Assembly: GCF_028640845.1 (NCBI RefSeq)
Contig: NC_080541.1
Span: 32,379,435 to 32,443,434 of the forward strand
Source of the DNA: Ahaetulla prasina
Taxonomy: Eukaryota; Chordata; Lepidosauria; Squamata; Colubridae
Reading direction: 5' to 3'
Length of the DNA stretch: 64,000 nt
In this document: piece after piece, positions 11,370 through 23,029 of the stretch
How positions within the stretch are numbered: position 1 is the stretch's first letter
Layout of the letters: every line of letters begins with the position of its first letter
Notes under the pieces: model-generated
Seen by the model: only the letters and a program-made list of their open reading frames with translations
What the model was told of the DNA's origin: nothing
Database searches by the model: none
Made by a program: the position numbers and the translations under genes

Positions 11370-14160
11370 AATAGATTAATCAAAATACTAAAAATAGTAA
11401 CTTCTGCTTCTCCCCCCGCTTTTTCTAGAAAGAGCTCAAGATGATATATGTATATTCCTCACGTGAAATATTTTCATGAGTTTATTCGCTTCCAGTTTAC
11501 ATCATTTAAATATTTTATTGCTGTGACTAGAAAAATAAAGGAAGATATACAAAAGTGAAGAAAGAAAAGAAAAAGTGCAAAATATATGCATATGAGGAAA
11601 AGTTCTTTTTTAAAGCACACATTAAACTGTGAGCACATAGATGAGTTACAGATGAGTTTTTCTATCAGAAAACCAATTCAAAAGTAGAGATATATTATGA
11701 ATCCTAATTGCAAACCAGAATAATTATTTCCTTCCATGATAAAAGAGTAATAGTACCGGTAACTCCTGTGCCCCTTGATAGATCCATAACTCTTTCATAC
11801 AATTCTAAATTCCTTTTTGGTATATAATTCAGAAATAACATCCACACCTTAAACTGTATTAATCTTCCAAATTTATATTAAAAAATTAAAAATAAGAAAG
11901 CAAAAACAGGGCAAGAGTGGGCCAAGCAGCCTCATTTTTATATTATTTTACACTTCCAATATAATGATTGAGAACCAATCTCTTTTAAATATTCTCCAAA
12001 ATGTCCAATAAACATGGAAAAAAGTCTGCTGTTGAAATAATTTCATGTGTGGCTTATAAAACATTTAATATTCTTAAAGAGCATTAGCCACTGAATTGTT
12101 AATAAGGGATATTTCTAATTCTAACTCTACTATATAGAAAAGTTTATATACTAAGAATTTAATCTGATAGATAAATGGCAATTTTTAAATTCTTTACAAG
12201 AATATAAAGGACTTAATATAAAAGCTGCCTTTCTTACTATCAAAGTAAATATGGCATTAACTTCTTCTTGCATGTAATCTCCATGTTTTGAAAATGAAAA
12301 CAGTCCAGCTGAAGTGGGAATTGATCATTATTAGGATCACAATAAGTGGGGAAGAACAATTTATGCACACATTCCATTAAATATAGTGGGCCTTATGTCT
12401 GACTAAGCATTCACAAGATTGTGCTGAAAAGCAAGTTTCATTTTAAAGTGCTCACAAACAACTACTGCCATTTGCAATGTACAAATAGTTCCTATGTATT
12501 TTTGATAGATGATTGCAATGGATGAGCCTCTGCCTTTTCTCATACGGCCTTCAATTTTGGGACTATTGAACTCTGCTTGTGTTACTGATGAGGAATTTGC
12601 TGCACAATTTCCTGTCAAATCGTGGCAGGAAAATAAAAAGATAAGGTGCATCAATCCTTAGCAGATCTTAAACTGCACAAAACAAAACAATCACTGAAAT
12701 GCCTCGGGGGGGACGGGGGACATCAGTCCTGTCCATTTGGATGAGTCTGTTACATCACTGAACTTCCTCCATGTCTTCCAATCACTGATTTTATTAAACA
12801 AAGACAAATTTTCCCTAGTTATACATTGGAAACCCATCTGGTATGTAGAGAAATATTTTATAAACAACTTCTGTATATTTTGATATTTATTTTTGACCAA
12901 GCATAAAGATACAAGAAGCCAAAACTAGGCCATAGTTTGCTTTATGATTTAGCTAACTTACTGAAAATGCTAGTCCCAGTTATAAAAATATACTGCATGT
13001 AACAAACAGCAAATGCCAATTTAATGAGCTTACACATTTAAAGTAATTGAAAACATAGTAGGAAAAGGCACTTGCAATCATGAGCCACATTAGTAGCTGA
13101 CCTTAGAATTTATGTTGATGGATACAGTCTTACAGTAATGTAGAGACTCATTGTGATACAATTAGTACAGTTCTGTTTTTCACCTGAATTAATTTCTGAC
13201 TGCAAAGCTGGTATAAATTTTAATGCTTTTCACCATCTGCTGCTGGAGAACACCATTAAAATGAAAATCTCAGTTTTCTTTCCCCATTACTTCATATGAA
13301 TGAGTTTCTTCCCCCATTACTTCATGGAGCCAAATTGAGAAAAATGCTTTTGCTGAAGAAAAATATTTATTTGCTCAAAAAAATGGGTTCAAAGTTCTGT
13401 TCTTAGAAATTTTTTGGGGGATATAATAGTTGCACATATTTATTTTGTATATATGTTTGAAGAGAATTCTGGACTTGAAAATAATCACGAAGATCTGTAA
13501 AATAGTCTTTACTGCCATTAAATAATGCTTTTCCATCGAAGCATATCAGCAATGAAAGGCAAAAACAGAGGAATTATTTTGGGTATTCAGTGTACAATCA
13601 TACTGAAATAAAAGATGAGTGGAAGTAAGGCTGTGCAAGTCATGAACATTTACTCTTCTGAAATATTTTGAAATCAATACAATTGGCCTCCACCAAACTA
13701 TGCATCTATAGTGGCTTTAAGAGCTGTGGCTTCTCCTGGCTAATAGTTGGAATCACAGGAGATCATGAAAACCAGAATTTTAACTTCTTCTCCCAAGTCA
13801 TTCTGCTGTTTGATAACTTCTCAAGTTTGCTCTGAATTATCTTATCTGATGGTTCAAATGGAACAATTCCAGTCTAGTTGCCAGATAATTCAGAGTCATC
13901 CCTCCAGCTACAAGAACATAATTATGTGGGTAGATCAAATTGTTATTGGTGATTACCAGGTTCTATGTGAATATTCAGCATTACTGGATTCCAGTTTGCT
14001 CATCTGCAATTTTTTTGTGTTGCAAATCTGATTGTTGAGATCAGAATTTAGTAATGGGGGTAATTTCCAACTGTCTTTAGAAATGGGATCCCTACAGCAG
14101 CTAGAAATGATCTGGCTTTCTTAAATTGTTAATTCCTTAAAAATATAGTGATTTCACTTG
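11370..14160. other. Long AT-rich stretch without recognised features
   Basis: About 2.8 kb of apparently unique, AT-rich DNA. Open frames (for example 12403-12654, 12691-12900 and 13747-14031) lack recognisable domains, codon structure or plausible splice context. Could be intron or intergenic spacer. Confidence 0.5.
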
Positions 14161-14164
14161 TATT

Positions 14165-14292
14165 TATTTTTATTTTATTTATTTTATTTTATTTATTTGT
14201 CACAACAATATATATAAGCATCACATAAAAAGATTATACAGTATATAAACATATATATGAGGAAATATAAGGAAGTATAAGCATATATATAT
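14165..14292 (-). pseudogene. LINE A copy 3, 3' end (separated by PLE insertion)
   Basis: The plus strand reads (ttta)n then tttgtcacaacaatatata, then gtatataaacatatatatga, matching the 3' end of LINE A at 9640-9740. It stops at an atatatatat tract where the Penelope-like fragment begins and resumes at about 14898. Confidence 0.85.
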
Positions 14293-14878
14293 CTGAACAA
14301 ACGAGATGACACCTCCCGCCTACCAGCCATTTGGAAACCCGCCCTTATTGACAAACGAGTCCCTAACACGAGGAATGACACCAGACCCACACTCATGAGG
14401 TCCACACAAGATGTCACCACCGCACATCCACCCAGAAAGCAGACCCAAACCCACACTGATCATGAAGCACGACCAAGGACCAGAAGCCAGACCGCAGCTG
14501 CAACATTAGCCATTTCAAACCCCTCCAATCCATACATGCAGCAGACTGACATCCACTATGAAGATGTAGCACGACCACAAAGCCAAACAACAGCTATGCA
14601 GCTCACCAGCTCAAATCCCCCTGCAACACAGACTAAACTGAGCACAAACAAGCCCCCACCAACACAGGACACACCCCCAGCCAATCAGAGCACAGCCAAG
14701 CTCCCACCCAATCAGTTCAAACCCCCACTAGCAGTTAAAAGGAAGAAACAGCTGCGATCACACATTGCTCCCAGAAGCACGAAGCTGAAGCCTGAAGATG
14801 ACGAATGAGACTTCGTCGAAACGTCGCCAAGACACTTCCAATTTTACACGGGAGAAAACCCGAACAACCAAAGACCTA
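14293..14878 (+). mobile_element. Penelope-like element fragment (C-terminal region and 3' terminus)
   Basis: A plus-strand segment shared with 60505-61036 (inverted) and 62694-63290. The frame at 14395-14808 gives a Pro/Thr/Asn-rich stretch with repeats such as ARPRTRSQTAAATLAISNP and NQSTAKLPPNQFKPP that lies downstream of the GIY-YIG domain in the longer copy. It ends with the hammerhead-like motif and gagaaaacccgaac..gaccta. It sits inside LINE A copy 3 at a (AT)n site, with AT repeats on both sides that probably include the target duplication. No reverse transcriptase portion is present. Confidence 0.85.
14792..14825 (+). ncRNA. Hammerhead-ribozyme-like motif in PLE 3' terminus
   Basis: Reads CTGAAGA, one T, GACGAA, loop TGAGAC, TTCGTC, then GAAACGTC. 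This fits the hammerhead core CUGANGA / stem II / GAAA / GUC: GACGAA and TTCGTC pair over six base pairs. Hammerhead motifs are known in Penelope-like retroelements. Weak points: stem III could be only one C-G pair, and stem I shows only two obvious pairs (GC before the core, GC after GUC), so activity is uncertain. Confidence 0.65.
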
Positions 14879-14897
14879 TATATATATATATATATAT
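14879..14897. repeat. (TA)n tract at PLE/LINE A junction
   Basis: A run of ta dinucleotides joining the PLE terminus gaccta to the resumption of LINE A at aagaagaaaaaaacaatagg. The undisrupted LINE A copy has catatatatatatagg here, so the tract is the expanded or duplicated target. Confidence 0.85.
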
Positions 14898-16010
14898 AAG
14901 AAGAAAAAAACAATAGGACAGGAACTGTAGGCACGTTTGTGCTCTTATGCATGCCCCTTATGGTCCTCTTAGGAATGGGGTGTGGTCAATAGTAGAAAGT
15001 TTTTGGTTAAAGCTTTTGGGATTATGAGAAGAGACCACAGAGTCAGGTAATGTGTTCCAAGCACTGATGATTCTGTTACAGAAGTCGTATTTTCTGCAAT
15101 CTAGATTAAAGCGGTTAACATTATGTTTAAATCTATTGGTTTCTCTTGTGTTATTGCAATTAAAGCTGAAGTAGTCTTTAACAGGAAGGACATTACAATA
15201 GATGATTCCATGAGATAAACTTAGGTCTTGTCGAAGGCAAAGGAGTTCTTCTAAGCCTAGGATTTCAAGTCTGGTGGGATAAGGTATTTTGTTGTTTTCA
15301 GAGGAATGGAGAACTCTTCTTGTAAAATATTTCTGGACACGTTCAATTGTATTGATGTCAGAGATATGGTGAGGGTTCCAAACAGGTGAGCTGTATTCTA
15401 GAATTGGCCTAGCAAATGTTTTATATGCTCTGGTAAGTAGTATGGTGTTTTTGGAAAAGAAGCTACGCAAGATTAGGTTTACAACTCTTAGAGCCTTTTT
15501 TGCTATGTAGTTGCAGTGGGCTTTGGCACTTAGATCATTTGATATGAAAACTCCAAGGTCTTTAACAGGGTGGGGGTCATCTGTAAGGTAATGTCCATCA
15601 AGTATGTACTTAGTTTGGGTTCTTTTTTCCAATATGTAAGACTGAGCATTTGCTGATTGAGATTTGGAGTTGCCAAGTTTTAGACCAAGCGGTTAGATGA
15701 TCAAGGTCTTTTTGAATGGTAGATGTATTGTCGGTGATGTTAAATAGTTTGACATTGTCAGCAAAGAGAACACAATTACTTGAGATATGGTCACAAAGAT
15801 CATTTATGTATAGTATGAAGAGTGTTGCCTTGAGGAACGCTGCCTTGAGGAACGCCACTTTTGCCGTTAGAATCTTTTAGTGGTGGGATGGATCTTGAGT
15901 CTTTAAGTTTATTGTTCACAAAATTATAAAAGTTATAAAAATTATAATTATATAAAAATTATATAAAATTATATAAAATTGTTCACAAAATTATAAATTT
16001 CATGAAAAAC
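14898..16010 (-). pseudogene. LINE A copy 3, main part with internal deletion
   Basis: Resumes LINE A on the minus strand. Frame 14958-15632 runs from KYILDGHYLTDDPHPVKDLG through KALRVVNLILRSFFSKNT to the C-terminus. Frame 15610-15858 carries CVLFADNVKLF, where the catalytic FADD has become FADN. At about 15858 the sequence jumps from the RT core to the segment equivalent to about 5980 in copy 1 (gttagaatcttttag), so about 740 bp are deleted. Beyond it the LINE continues into an AT-rich tail with repeated aaaattatat. Confidence 0.85.
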
Positions 16011-17575
16011 TGTGCAAAAAATTACCAAAGTTGGTAAAATACATAGTCCCACATGGCCATGATACTATTTGTATAATCTATGTTTTGGCCTTAAAAAGCA
16101 TTCTGCAGACCAAAAATGCTAATTAGCCACATCTGGAAAATTAATTTCTTTATTCAGTTTATACATCTAACACTTGTTTTGTGACTCTGATAACATATGG
16201 GTAAAAGTGATTAAAAAATGAAAGCAAAAGTAAAAACATCCAAAGCTTCGATAAATCTATAAAAATAAATCATCTGAAAAGAAGTTTACTTAGTACCCTA
16301 GTTTCAATGCCCAAGGGAAAATAACACTTTTGCAGTACCTGCAAAAGTCCTTTGAGGCTGGCAATCTTAGCAAACAAGAACTACAGTATTTTGATTTCTG
16401 GAATGATTTTTGATTGCTAGTAGTTAGTAATAGCATTAAGGGAGTTATAACAATTGCCAAAGCAATTCTCCAAATTAATTTATATCTGGTATAATTAAGA
16501 TCGAGTTGTGCTCTTTCCTATGCTTTCTCTCTCTCTTGGAGTAAGGATTTTGGTTCTGTAATGATCCTACTGCCTCTTCTGTGTTTCTGAGGTCTGCTAG
16601 GTATTCCATCACAATGCTTTACAAAAGGCTGGCAGAGTCAGGACCATTCACATCTTGAAAGGTCTGTTGTTCTATGGAGCAAGTGCCCAAGCAGAGAAGG
16701 AGCCCATGCTAAGTCCCGTGAGATAACCTTATGTAATAGAAATAACCTAGAGCATTACCGACCCTGTCATGGGATAGATACAATTAGAGATATGTGATCT
16801 TGCAAATAATATCCCATTGTGCCACAAAAGGTCTTTGGTGGCAACCAGCATCTTTAATTCCATATGAAACCAGTATGATATTTAAAATTGTGGAATATAA
16901 AGGTGCCCCTATAACTGCCTCCCAGCTGCAGTTCTGAGTGGCTTTCAAGGGCAGTCCCATGCAACATTCATTACGATATAATCCAGACTAGAGGCAATCA
17001 AGACATGAATGACCATAAACTTGGCCTCCCAATTCAGGGATTGTAGACAAGAGAGATTTGTGCAAAGAGACTTTTAGAGTCTCAGTTCCTGCATCAGGTC
17101 CAGCTAGGGGAATGCTGCCCTATTCAGAACTAATAATGGAAAATCCCCCAAATTAGGAGGCCATAAAATCAATAGCCACTTGGTCTTGCTCTATGCCAGA
17201 TGGAGCTGTTATGGAAACAGTACTATAGCTACCATTGGGATCACTGTATGTTCTACAGAGGAAGGCTGGAATAGATACTCTTGTGGTCACTTCCAGCTCC
17301 CCAATTCTATGATACTATGATTGTGCAGGACAAGAAATATGAGTGGATCCAATGGGTAGGGCTGTCATGCGGAACATAACCAGTTATAAATTATCAGAAT
17401 GTTATCTCTGCTATTCCTCTTTCAGAATGTTTCTTATTATCCTTTGGCTTTTTTATGGGCAAGCAAAGAAAACACTGGAATCAATCTATTCATCTTTTTT
17501 ATTTTCTAAAAATGTTTATTATCTGAAGCTGATGCTGGAAAATCACACTTTTTCCTAACATGCCAAGTTTGAGTT
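16011..17575. other. No recognised features
   Basis: Mixed-composition single-copy-looking DNA without a supported gene or repeat. Contains a short ctctctctcttgg stretch near 16528. Confidence 0.45.
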
Positions 17576-17577
17576 AG

Positions 17578-17612
17578 ATGATGGATGGATGGATGGATGG
17601 ATGGATGGATAT
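17578..17612. repeat. (GATG)n microsatellite
   Basis: About eight atgg/gatg tetramers followed by atatatatag. Confidence 0.95.
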
Positions 17613-17689
17613 ATATATAGATAATACTGTTGTATGTGTGTCAGAAATACTGAGGCACTTACAGGTTGAAAGTATTAGTGGTGACATCA

Positions 17690-17830
17690 CAGTTTTCCAG
17701 GGGAAACTCAGTTGGTGGCTCCGTTCATGTCCCCATTAATGAGCCCACTAAAGTGGCACCTATTTATTTACTTATGTTTGCATGCTTTCAAACTGCTAGG
17801 TAGACAAGAGCTGAAATGAAAGAATGGAGC
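17690..17830 (+). repeat. Fragment of a squamate interspersed repeat
   Basis: Contains tttgcatgctttcaaactgc followed by taggtagacaagagctg, which matches a common lepidosaur repeat (consensus recalled as ...tttcgaactgctaggttggc...). Other parts of that repeat are at 44846-44996 and 45820-45902. The head here is diverged. Confidence 0.5.
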
Positions 17831-18012
17831 TCAAACAGCAGCACTCGGGTAAGGCATTGCACTCCTATTAAGGGTGTTATTTGACTTCTGGCACATTGTA
17901 CATTGATCATAGCTGTAACAATTTTTTCTAATGGTTATTGTTTTTTGGTTTTGTTTCCTCTCAGCCTTCCATAGTCTCAATAGTGACATTGGGGTGTCAT
18001 ATAAACTGTTTC

Positions 18013-18050
18013 CATCCATCCATCCATCCAGCCAGCCAGCCAGCCAGCCA
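18013..18050. repeat. (ATCC)n / (AGCC)n microsatellite
   Basis: catccatccatccatcc followed by agccagccagccagccagcc. Confidence 0.95.
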
Positions 18051-18054
18051 CACA

Positions 18055-20200
18055 AAATTCATGTAGGCAGAATGCCTGAGAAGCATCAAAAAAGGTATCT
18101 GTAGAAAGATTCACCCATCAATATTTTATCGGAACAGGATTAAGGGAAATGCACGTGAGAACAATGGAAGCATAAGAGCAACTTTTTATATTAGAAAAAA
18201 AAAACCTTGCAAAAGCTCATACAAGGATACTGTTTGTATTCGGAGAACTGCAAGTGATCCAAATATCTCCCAAACATCATCTCATCTATCACTTAGGGCA
18301 CCAATCAACCTGAGAAACAGGCCTTTTCCATAGGAGTTCTGCCATAGTCAGCAGATCTAGCTGTACAACCCACCTCTTTTCCACTTAAGTACATTCAGCC
18401 GATGCCACTTGACTGCAGTTTAATTACCTCTCGTGTTATATACCTGATGGAATGCCTTTGCTTATAAGGAGGGAGTTCTTGATCTTACGAGCTTAACTAA
18501 CCTATTTACCCTCAGATCTGTAATGGCAATCAAGGATGAAAAATAATTGAATCCCTTTGCTCAGCGATGAATAATGCATGTTCTCGTAGAGCTGCAAAAT
18601 GTTATATATAAATAGGCACTTAAAATAAAATGTAATGCACACATCTATACACACACTTCATTAAATTATATGGTTTTATTTCTTTTTCTCTTTTTTTGGC
18701 ATTTATGGTAGAGTATGGTTTAGCATACTTGAAAATCTATTACATTCTTTTTATACTCCTTTGCATTGCCAGCCTCCTTGGTCCCCGTACAGAATATCTT
18801 TCAACAGAAGCAGGATAAAAGGATTGTACAGGGGAGGAGAAAAAGAGGAATCTGATTCAAGGGAAGAATGTATAAAATATGCTTTTAATGTGGATGCATC
18901 TGGAAAGCATAATAGGAGTGGATTAGATGATCCAAGCGGTCTGAATGGATGTGATTACCCTGCAGGGCTCTCTATGAAATTCCTGAGAAATGCCGAGGGA
19001 GATTGGTTGGCTTGTCTGAGGGGAGCAAAGCAGAGGTAAAGTGTCTCTAATCTCCCCGTTTTTTACAGTTCATTACTCTCCTCCTCTCGGTCTGTGTAAC
19101 AGGAAGCAGATCGTGGTTATGGAAAGGGAGAAGGAAAGAGAGAGAATCTGCTTCATGAAATATCTATTGCAAATGCCACTTTCAGTAGATTTTGGGGGTG
19201 CTGGTTGAGGGGGATGATTTATCATGTCAGATGGCATGTGTTCCTCGTCAGGGGACAAGGACCACATGAGCTTGGGAAGTCATTCAGTGATGTGTCATTC
19301 AGGGAAGTCATTCAGTGATATGCAACCAGGATTCGTTTTCAGGATCACCAAGTTGTCTAGATTCCTCCCCTTCTGCTGTGCCTATTTTTCCACATGCAGG
19401 AGTTTCTTTCAATAAAGTGGGATTTATCATTTACTAGCTAGTTCCCATTTTGGACTTTTTGTAAGAAAAAACCAAAACAAAAAACCACCCAGAAATTCAT
19501 TAAAAACAACTACCACAACATCAACAGATTTAGCATGGATTACACCCCATGTTGTCAAATGCATGAAACATTATTGTGAAACAAGGGTGCATCTTGGGTT
19601 ATGAGAAGGAAAAGGAATTGTAAAAAATTAAGTCAAAAGGTCAGGAAATATAGAATATTCAAACACTGATAATTCATTAGCATTTACAAAAGAGATGTTG
19701 TATGTCACTCTTGAACTGAAGAGTTTATTAACACACATACTGAAAAAGTTACTAGGTTGTATTTCCTTTTTAAAACTCTTACAGGTGCAGGTTGTGTACT
19801 GCGCAAATATTGTACCAAAGTGATGGAGATTAATATGTGAAAGACTGTATGGTTAAGTGGGCTAAAAACTCTGATTATAAAATTATACTTGATCAATAGG
19901 AAAACATGTGGACACAAGGTTTGAAATTTACGTAGAATTATAATTTGGAATATTTTTTTAATAAAATGCATCAATATATTTAACTTCTGATAAATTATCA
20001 AAGGTGTACAGTATAAGGGTGCTTCAAACAAATGTTGGAAATGTAATCAATCTGAAGGTATACTTTAACATCTTTGGTAGACAAGTAGGAAAGCTAAGAA
20101 ATTTTGGAATCAGGTTCAAAAAAATTTGAAAATTGAAATCTGAAAATTTTATTTTAGGGATAGCAAATGAGCAGTTGGAAAGAAAACATGGGACTTTGTT
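18055..20200. other. No recognised features
   Basis: Contains a 92-codon open frame (18761-19039) and short duplicated phrases such as agtcattcagtgat (19278 and 19305), but no domain, repeat family or splice context to support a gene. Confidence 0.45.
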
Positions 20201-20204
20201 TTTA

Positions 20205-21140
20205 TATATTTTATTTATTTATTTATTTATTTATTTATTAAACTTTTATATAAAATAACAATTAAAAAGCTTATTCAATAAAAGGCCAAAATTAAAACCG
20301 TCCAATTGACCAATAAAATACCCAGTAAAATTACCATTAAAAATTAAAAATTAAAAATTTAGAATTTAAAAATGAGGTCAGTCCCGCTTGTATAAATAAA
20401 TAAGTTTTCAGTTCCCGGCGAAAGGTCCAAAGGTCAGGCAATTGGCGTAAACCGGGGGGAAGTTCGTTCCAGATGGTAGGTGCTCCCACAGAGAAGGACC
20501 TTCCCCTGGGGGCCGCCAGCCGACACTGCTTGGCGGACGGCACCCTGAGAAGACCCACTCTGTGAGAGCGTACGGGTCGGTGGGAGGCATGTGGAAACAG
20601 CAGGCGGTCCCGTAAGTACCCGGGCCCTAAGCCATGGAGCACTTTGAAGGTGGTAACCAAAACCTTGAAGTGTACCCGGAAGACCACAGGTAGCCAGTGC
20701 AGACTGCGCAGGAGTGGTGTTACCCGGGAGCAACGTGGTGCTCCCTCAATCACCCGCGCAGCTGCATTCTGGACTAACTGAAGTCTCCGAGTACACTTCA
20801 GGGGTAGCCCCATGTAGAGAGCATTGCAATAATCCAGCCGAGAAGTGACGAGAGCATGAGTGACTGTGCATAAGGCATCCCGGTCAAGAAAGGGGCGCAA
20901 CTGGCGGACCAGGCGAACCTGGTAAAAAGCTCTCCTGGAGACGGCCGTCAGGTGATCTTCAAATGACAGCCGTCCATCCAGGAGAACGCCCAAGTTGCGC
21001 ACCCTTTCCGTTGGGGCCAGTGACTCGCCCCCAACAGTCAGCCGTGGTTGCAGCTGACTGTACCGGGATGCCGGCATCCACAGCCACTCCGTCTTGGATG
21101 GATTGAGTCTGAGTCTGTTTCTCCCCATCCAGACCCTATA
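20205..21140 (-). pseudogene. L2-like LINE, 5'-truncated, minus strand
   Basis: Encodes the C-terminal half of an L2-type ORF2 on the minus strand (20337-21135): MGRNRLRLNPSKTEWLWMPA, GGESLAPTERVRNLGVLLDG, TSRLDYCNALYMGLP, RVIEGAPRCSRVTPLLRSLH, and the C-terminal FRRELKTYLFIQAG. The frame is open over about 265 codons, so the copy is fairly young. The 3' end is an AT-rich (tttatt)n tract and lacks the GC-hairpin seen in the copy at 24165. The 5' truncation lies at agaccctat, immediately before a hAT element. Confidence 0.9.
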
Positions 21141-21143
21141 TGA

Positions 21144-21411
21144 CAGGGGTGTCAAACTCAAGGCCCGGGGCCCAGATCTGGCCCAAGGGGCCACCCTGGA
21201 AACAGCAAAGGACTGGCCTGCAGTGTTTTTGCCAGCAAAAACAGAGTTTGGGAGACCTTTTCACTGGCAGAGCACTCAGGCTGCCACAGGCACCCCTGAC
21301 ATGAGTGACTTTGAGCTGGCCAAGCCCACCCTGGCCACGCCCACCCCAGCCCCCCAGAGGTCAAACACAACCTTGATACGGCCCTCAATGAAATTGAATT
21401 TGACACCCCTG
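21144..21411. mobile_element. Non-autonomous hAT element, 268 bp
   Basis: Left terminus caggggtgtcaaactcaagg and right terminus aatttgacacccctg are inverted repeats. Flanking octamers ctatatga (21136-21143) and atatatga (21412-21419) match at 7 of 8, a hAT target duplication. The interior has GC-rich gcccggggcccagatctggc and two copies of the gccac..cccacccc type block but no transposase. It lies at the truncated edge of the L2 copy. Confidence 0.88.
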
Positions 21412-21419
21412 ATATATGA

Positions 21420-21868
21420 CATTGGCAGCAAGGTTGATATATGCCCAAAAACAGAAAGAGGAAAATATGGAAGAATGGATTTAGCTAGCCAAGATGGTGG
21501 AATTGACTGCTTTGCTTTGAGCCAATAATTTGACTAAATTTCTTGCAACTTGGAAGCCACCATTAGATTTCTTTCAAGACAACACGAAAAATTAACTTTT
21601 GACTTTGGATTTGGATTTGAGGACTAGATCGAATTGGATTAAAGAGATATTGGAGCCTTTAACATATAAGGTTACTCACATTTGACAAGTTATTATCTGA
21701 TGGATAAAAATGTAAGAGAAGAATAGTTTATGAATATGAGTATTTTAGAAGGCTGATTATTAGTATTTTAACATATTCATATTATTTGCTTATATTTACA
21801 GATAGGTTGGCAAGTTGTTATCTTTATTATAAATGTTTTCCTTGTATTTCTTTTTCTTGTATTCCTCC
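21420..21868. other. No recognised features
   Basis: AT-rich spacer between the hAT element and an L2 3' end. Confidence 0.45.
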
Positions 21869-22226
21869 CAGGGGTAGGGCCTTCTCTGTTGGAGCTCCTA
21901 CGCTTTGGAACGAATTTCCCCCTGGTTTACGCTAAGTGCCTGATCTTCGGACTTTTCGCCGTGAGCTAAAAACGCATTTATTTATTCAAGCGGGACTGGA
22001 TTAAAAGTTTTACTTAATTTTAACTGGGGTTTGTTATTAATTTTTTAGGTAATGGGGTTTTAACATTTTAATTGTAATTTTAAATTTTGGCCTATTTAAA
22101 TAAGTTTTTTAATTAATGTTTTTACCTTGTATGATATTTGTATTTTATCGGGCTGTAAACCGCCCTGAGTCCTTCGGGAGATAGGGCGGTATAAAAATTT
22201 GATTAAATAAATAAATAAATAAATAT
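21868..22226 (+). pseudogene. L2-like LINE 3' end, plus strand
   Basis: Plus-strand fragment beginning at the segment encoding GRAFSVGAPTLWNEFPPGLR-like sequence (read with a shift), through FRRELKTHLFIQAGLD, the long T-rich 3' UTR, the hairpin ccgccctgagtccttcggga followed by gatagggcggtataaa, and an (aaat)n tail. 5'-truncated, as is usual for target-primed insertion. Confidence 0.9.
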
Positions 22227-22229
22227 TTG

Positions 22230-22637
22230 TTGTCACTTATAGTTCATTATGCCATTCCTTTTCCTCTTTATGTTAGTTTGAATTTTAATGTTTGACTTGG
22301 AATTTAATAAGGTTTTAAAAAAGGAACCATATGGATCGTATGGTCTATGGGTGGCCTGAACTAGATAAGGTGCAGGCCAGCTGTTTCATGATGAACTCTG
22401 TCTTTAAAATTATTTTTTTCAAGAATGCCATCTTAGGGTCAAGAACAGAGTGAGATTAAATTCTTTCCCATTGGTTTTTGAATTTTTTTCATTTGTAATG
22501 TCAGAATAATGTTTGCTTATTTTATGTAGACTCTAACTATTGAGCTACATGCCAGTACAATATATCAGGTTTTTTATTACCGTAAATGAATAGTATAACT
22601 AGAGCTATCAGATCTGGAATGTGAAAATCAAGAAAAG
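22230..22637. other. No recognised features
   Basis: AT-rich spacer, nothing supportable. Confidence 0.45.
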
Positions 22638-22639
22638 TA

Positions 22640-23027
22640 CAGGTAGTCCTCAACTTACAACAGTTCGTTTAGTGACTGTTCAAAGTTATAATGGCGCTGA
22701 AAAAAGTGACTTATGACCATTTTTCACACTTATGACCATTGTAGCATCCCCATGGCCACATGATCAAAATTCAGATGCTTGGTGACCGGTTCATATTTAT
22801 GATGGTTGCAGTGTCCTGGGGTTATGTGGTCACCTTTTGCAACCTTCTGACTTGCAATGGGGAAGCCAGAGTCACTTAACAGCCTTATTACTAACTTAAC
22901 AACTGCAGTGATTCACTTAACAGCTGTGGCAAAAAACTTGTAAGATGGGGCAAAATTCACTTAAGAAATGTCTCGCTTAACAACAGAAATTTTGGGTTCA
23001 ATTGTGGTTGAAGTTGAGGACTACCTG
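22640..23027. mobile_element. Palindromic MITE with TA target duplication (CAGGTAGTCCTC family)
   Basis: Starts caggtagtcctcaacttaca and ends agttgaggactacctg as inverted repeats, with TA on each side (22638-22639 and 23028-23029). The internal halves also show inverted similarity (gtgacttatgaccatt against repeated cacttaacaac). TA flanks suggest mobilisation by a Tc1/mariner-like transposase, which is inference. No coding capacity. Confidence 0.85.
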
Positions 23028-23029
23028 TA

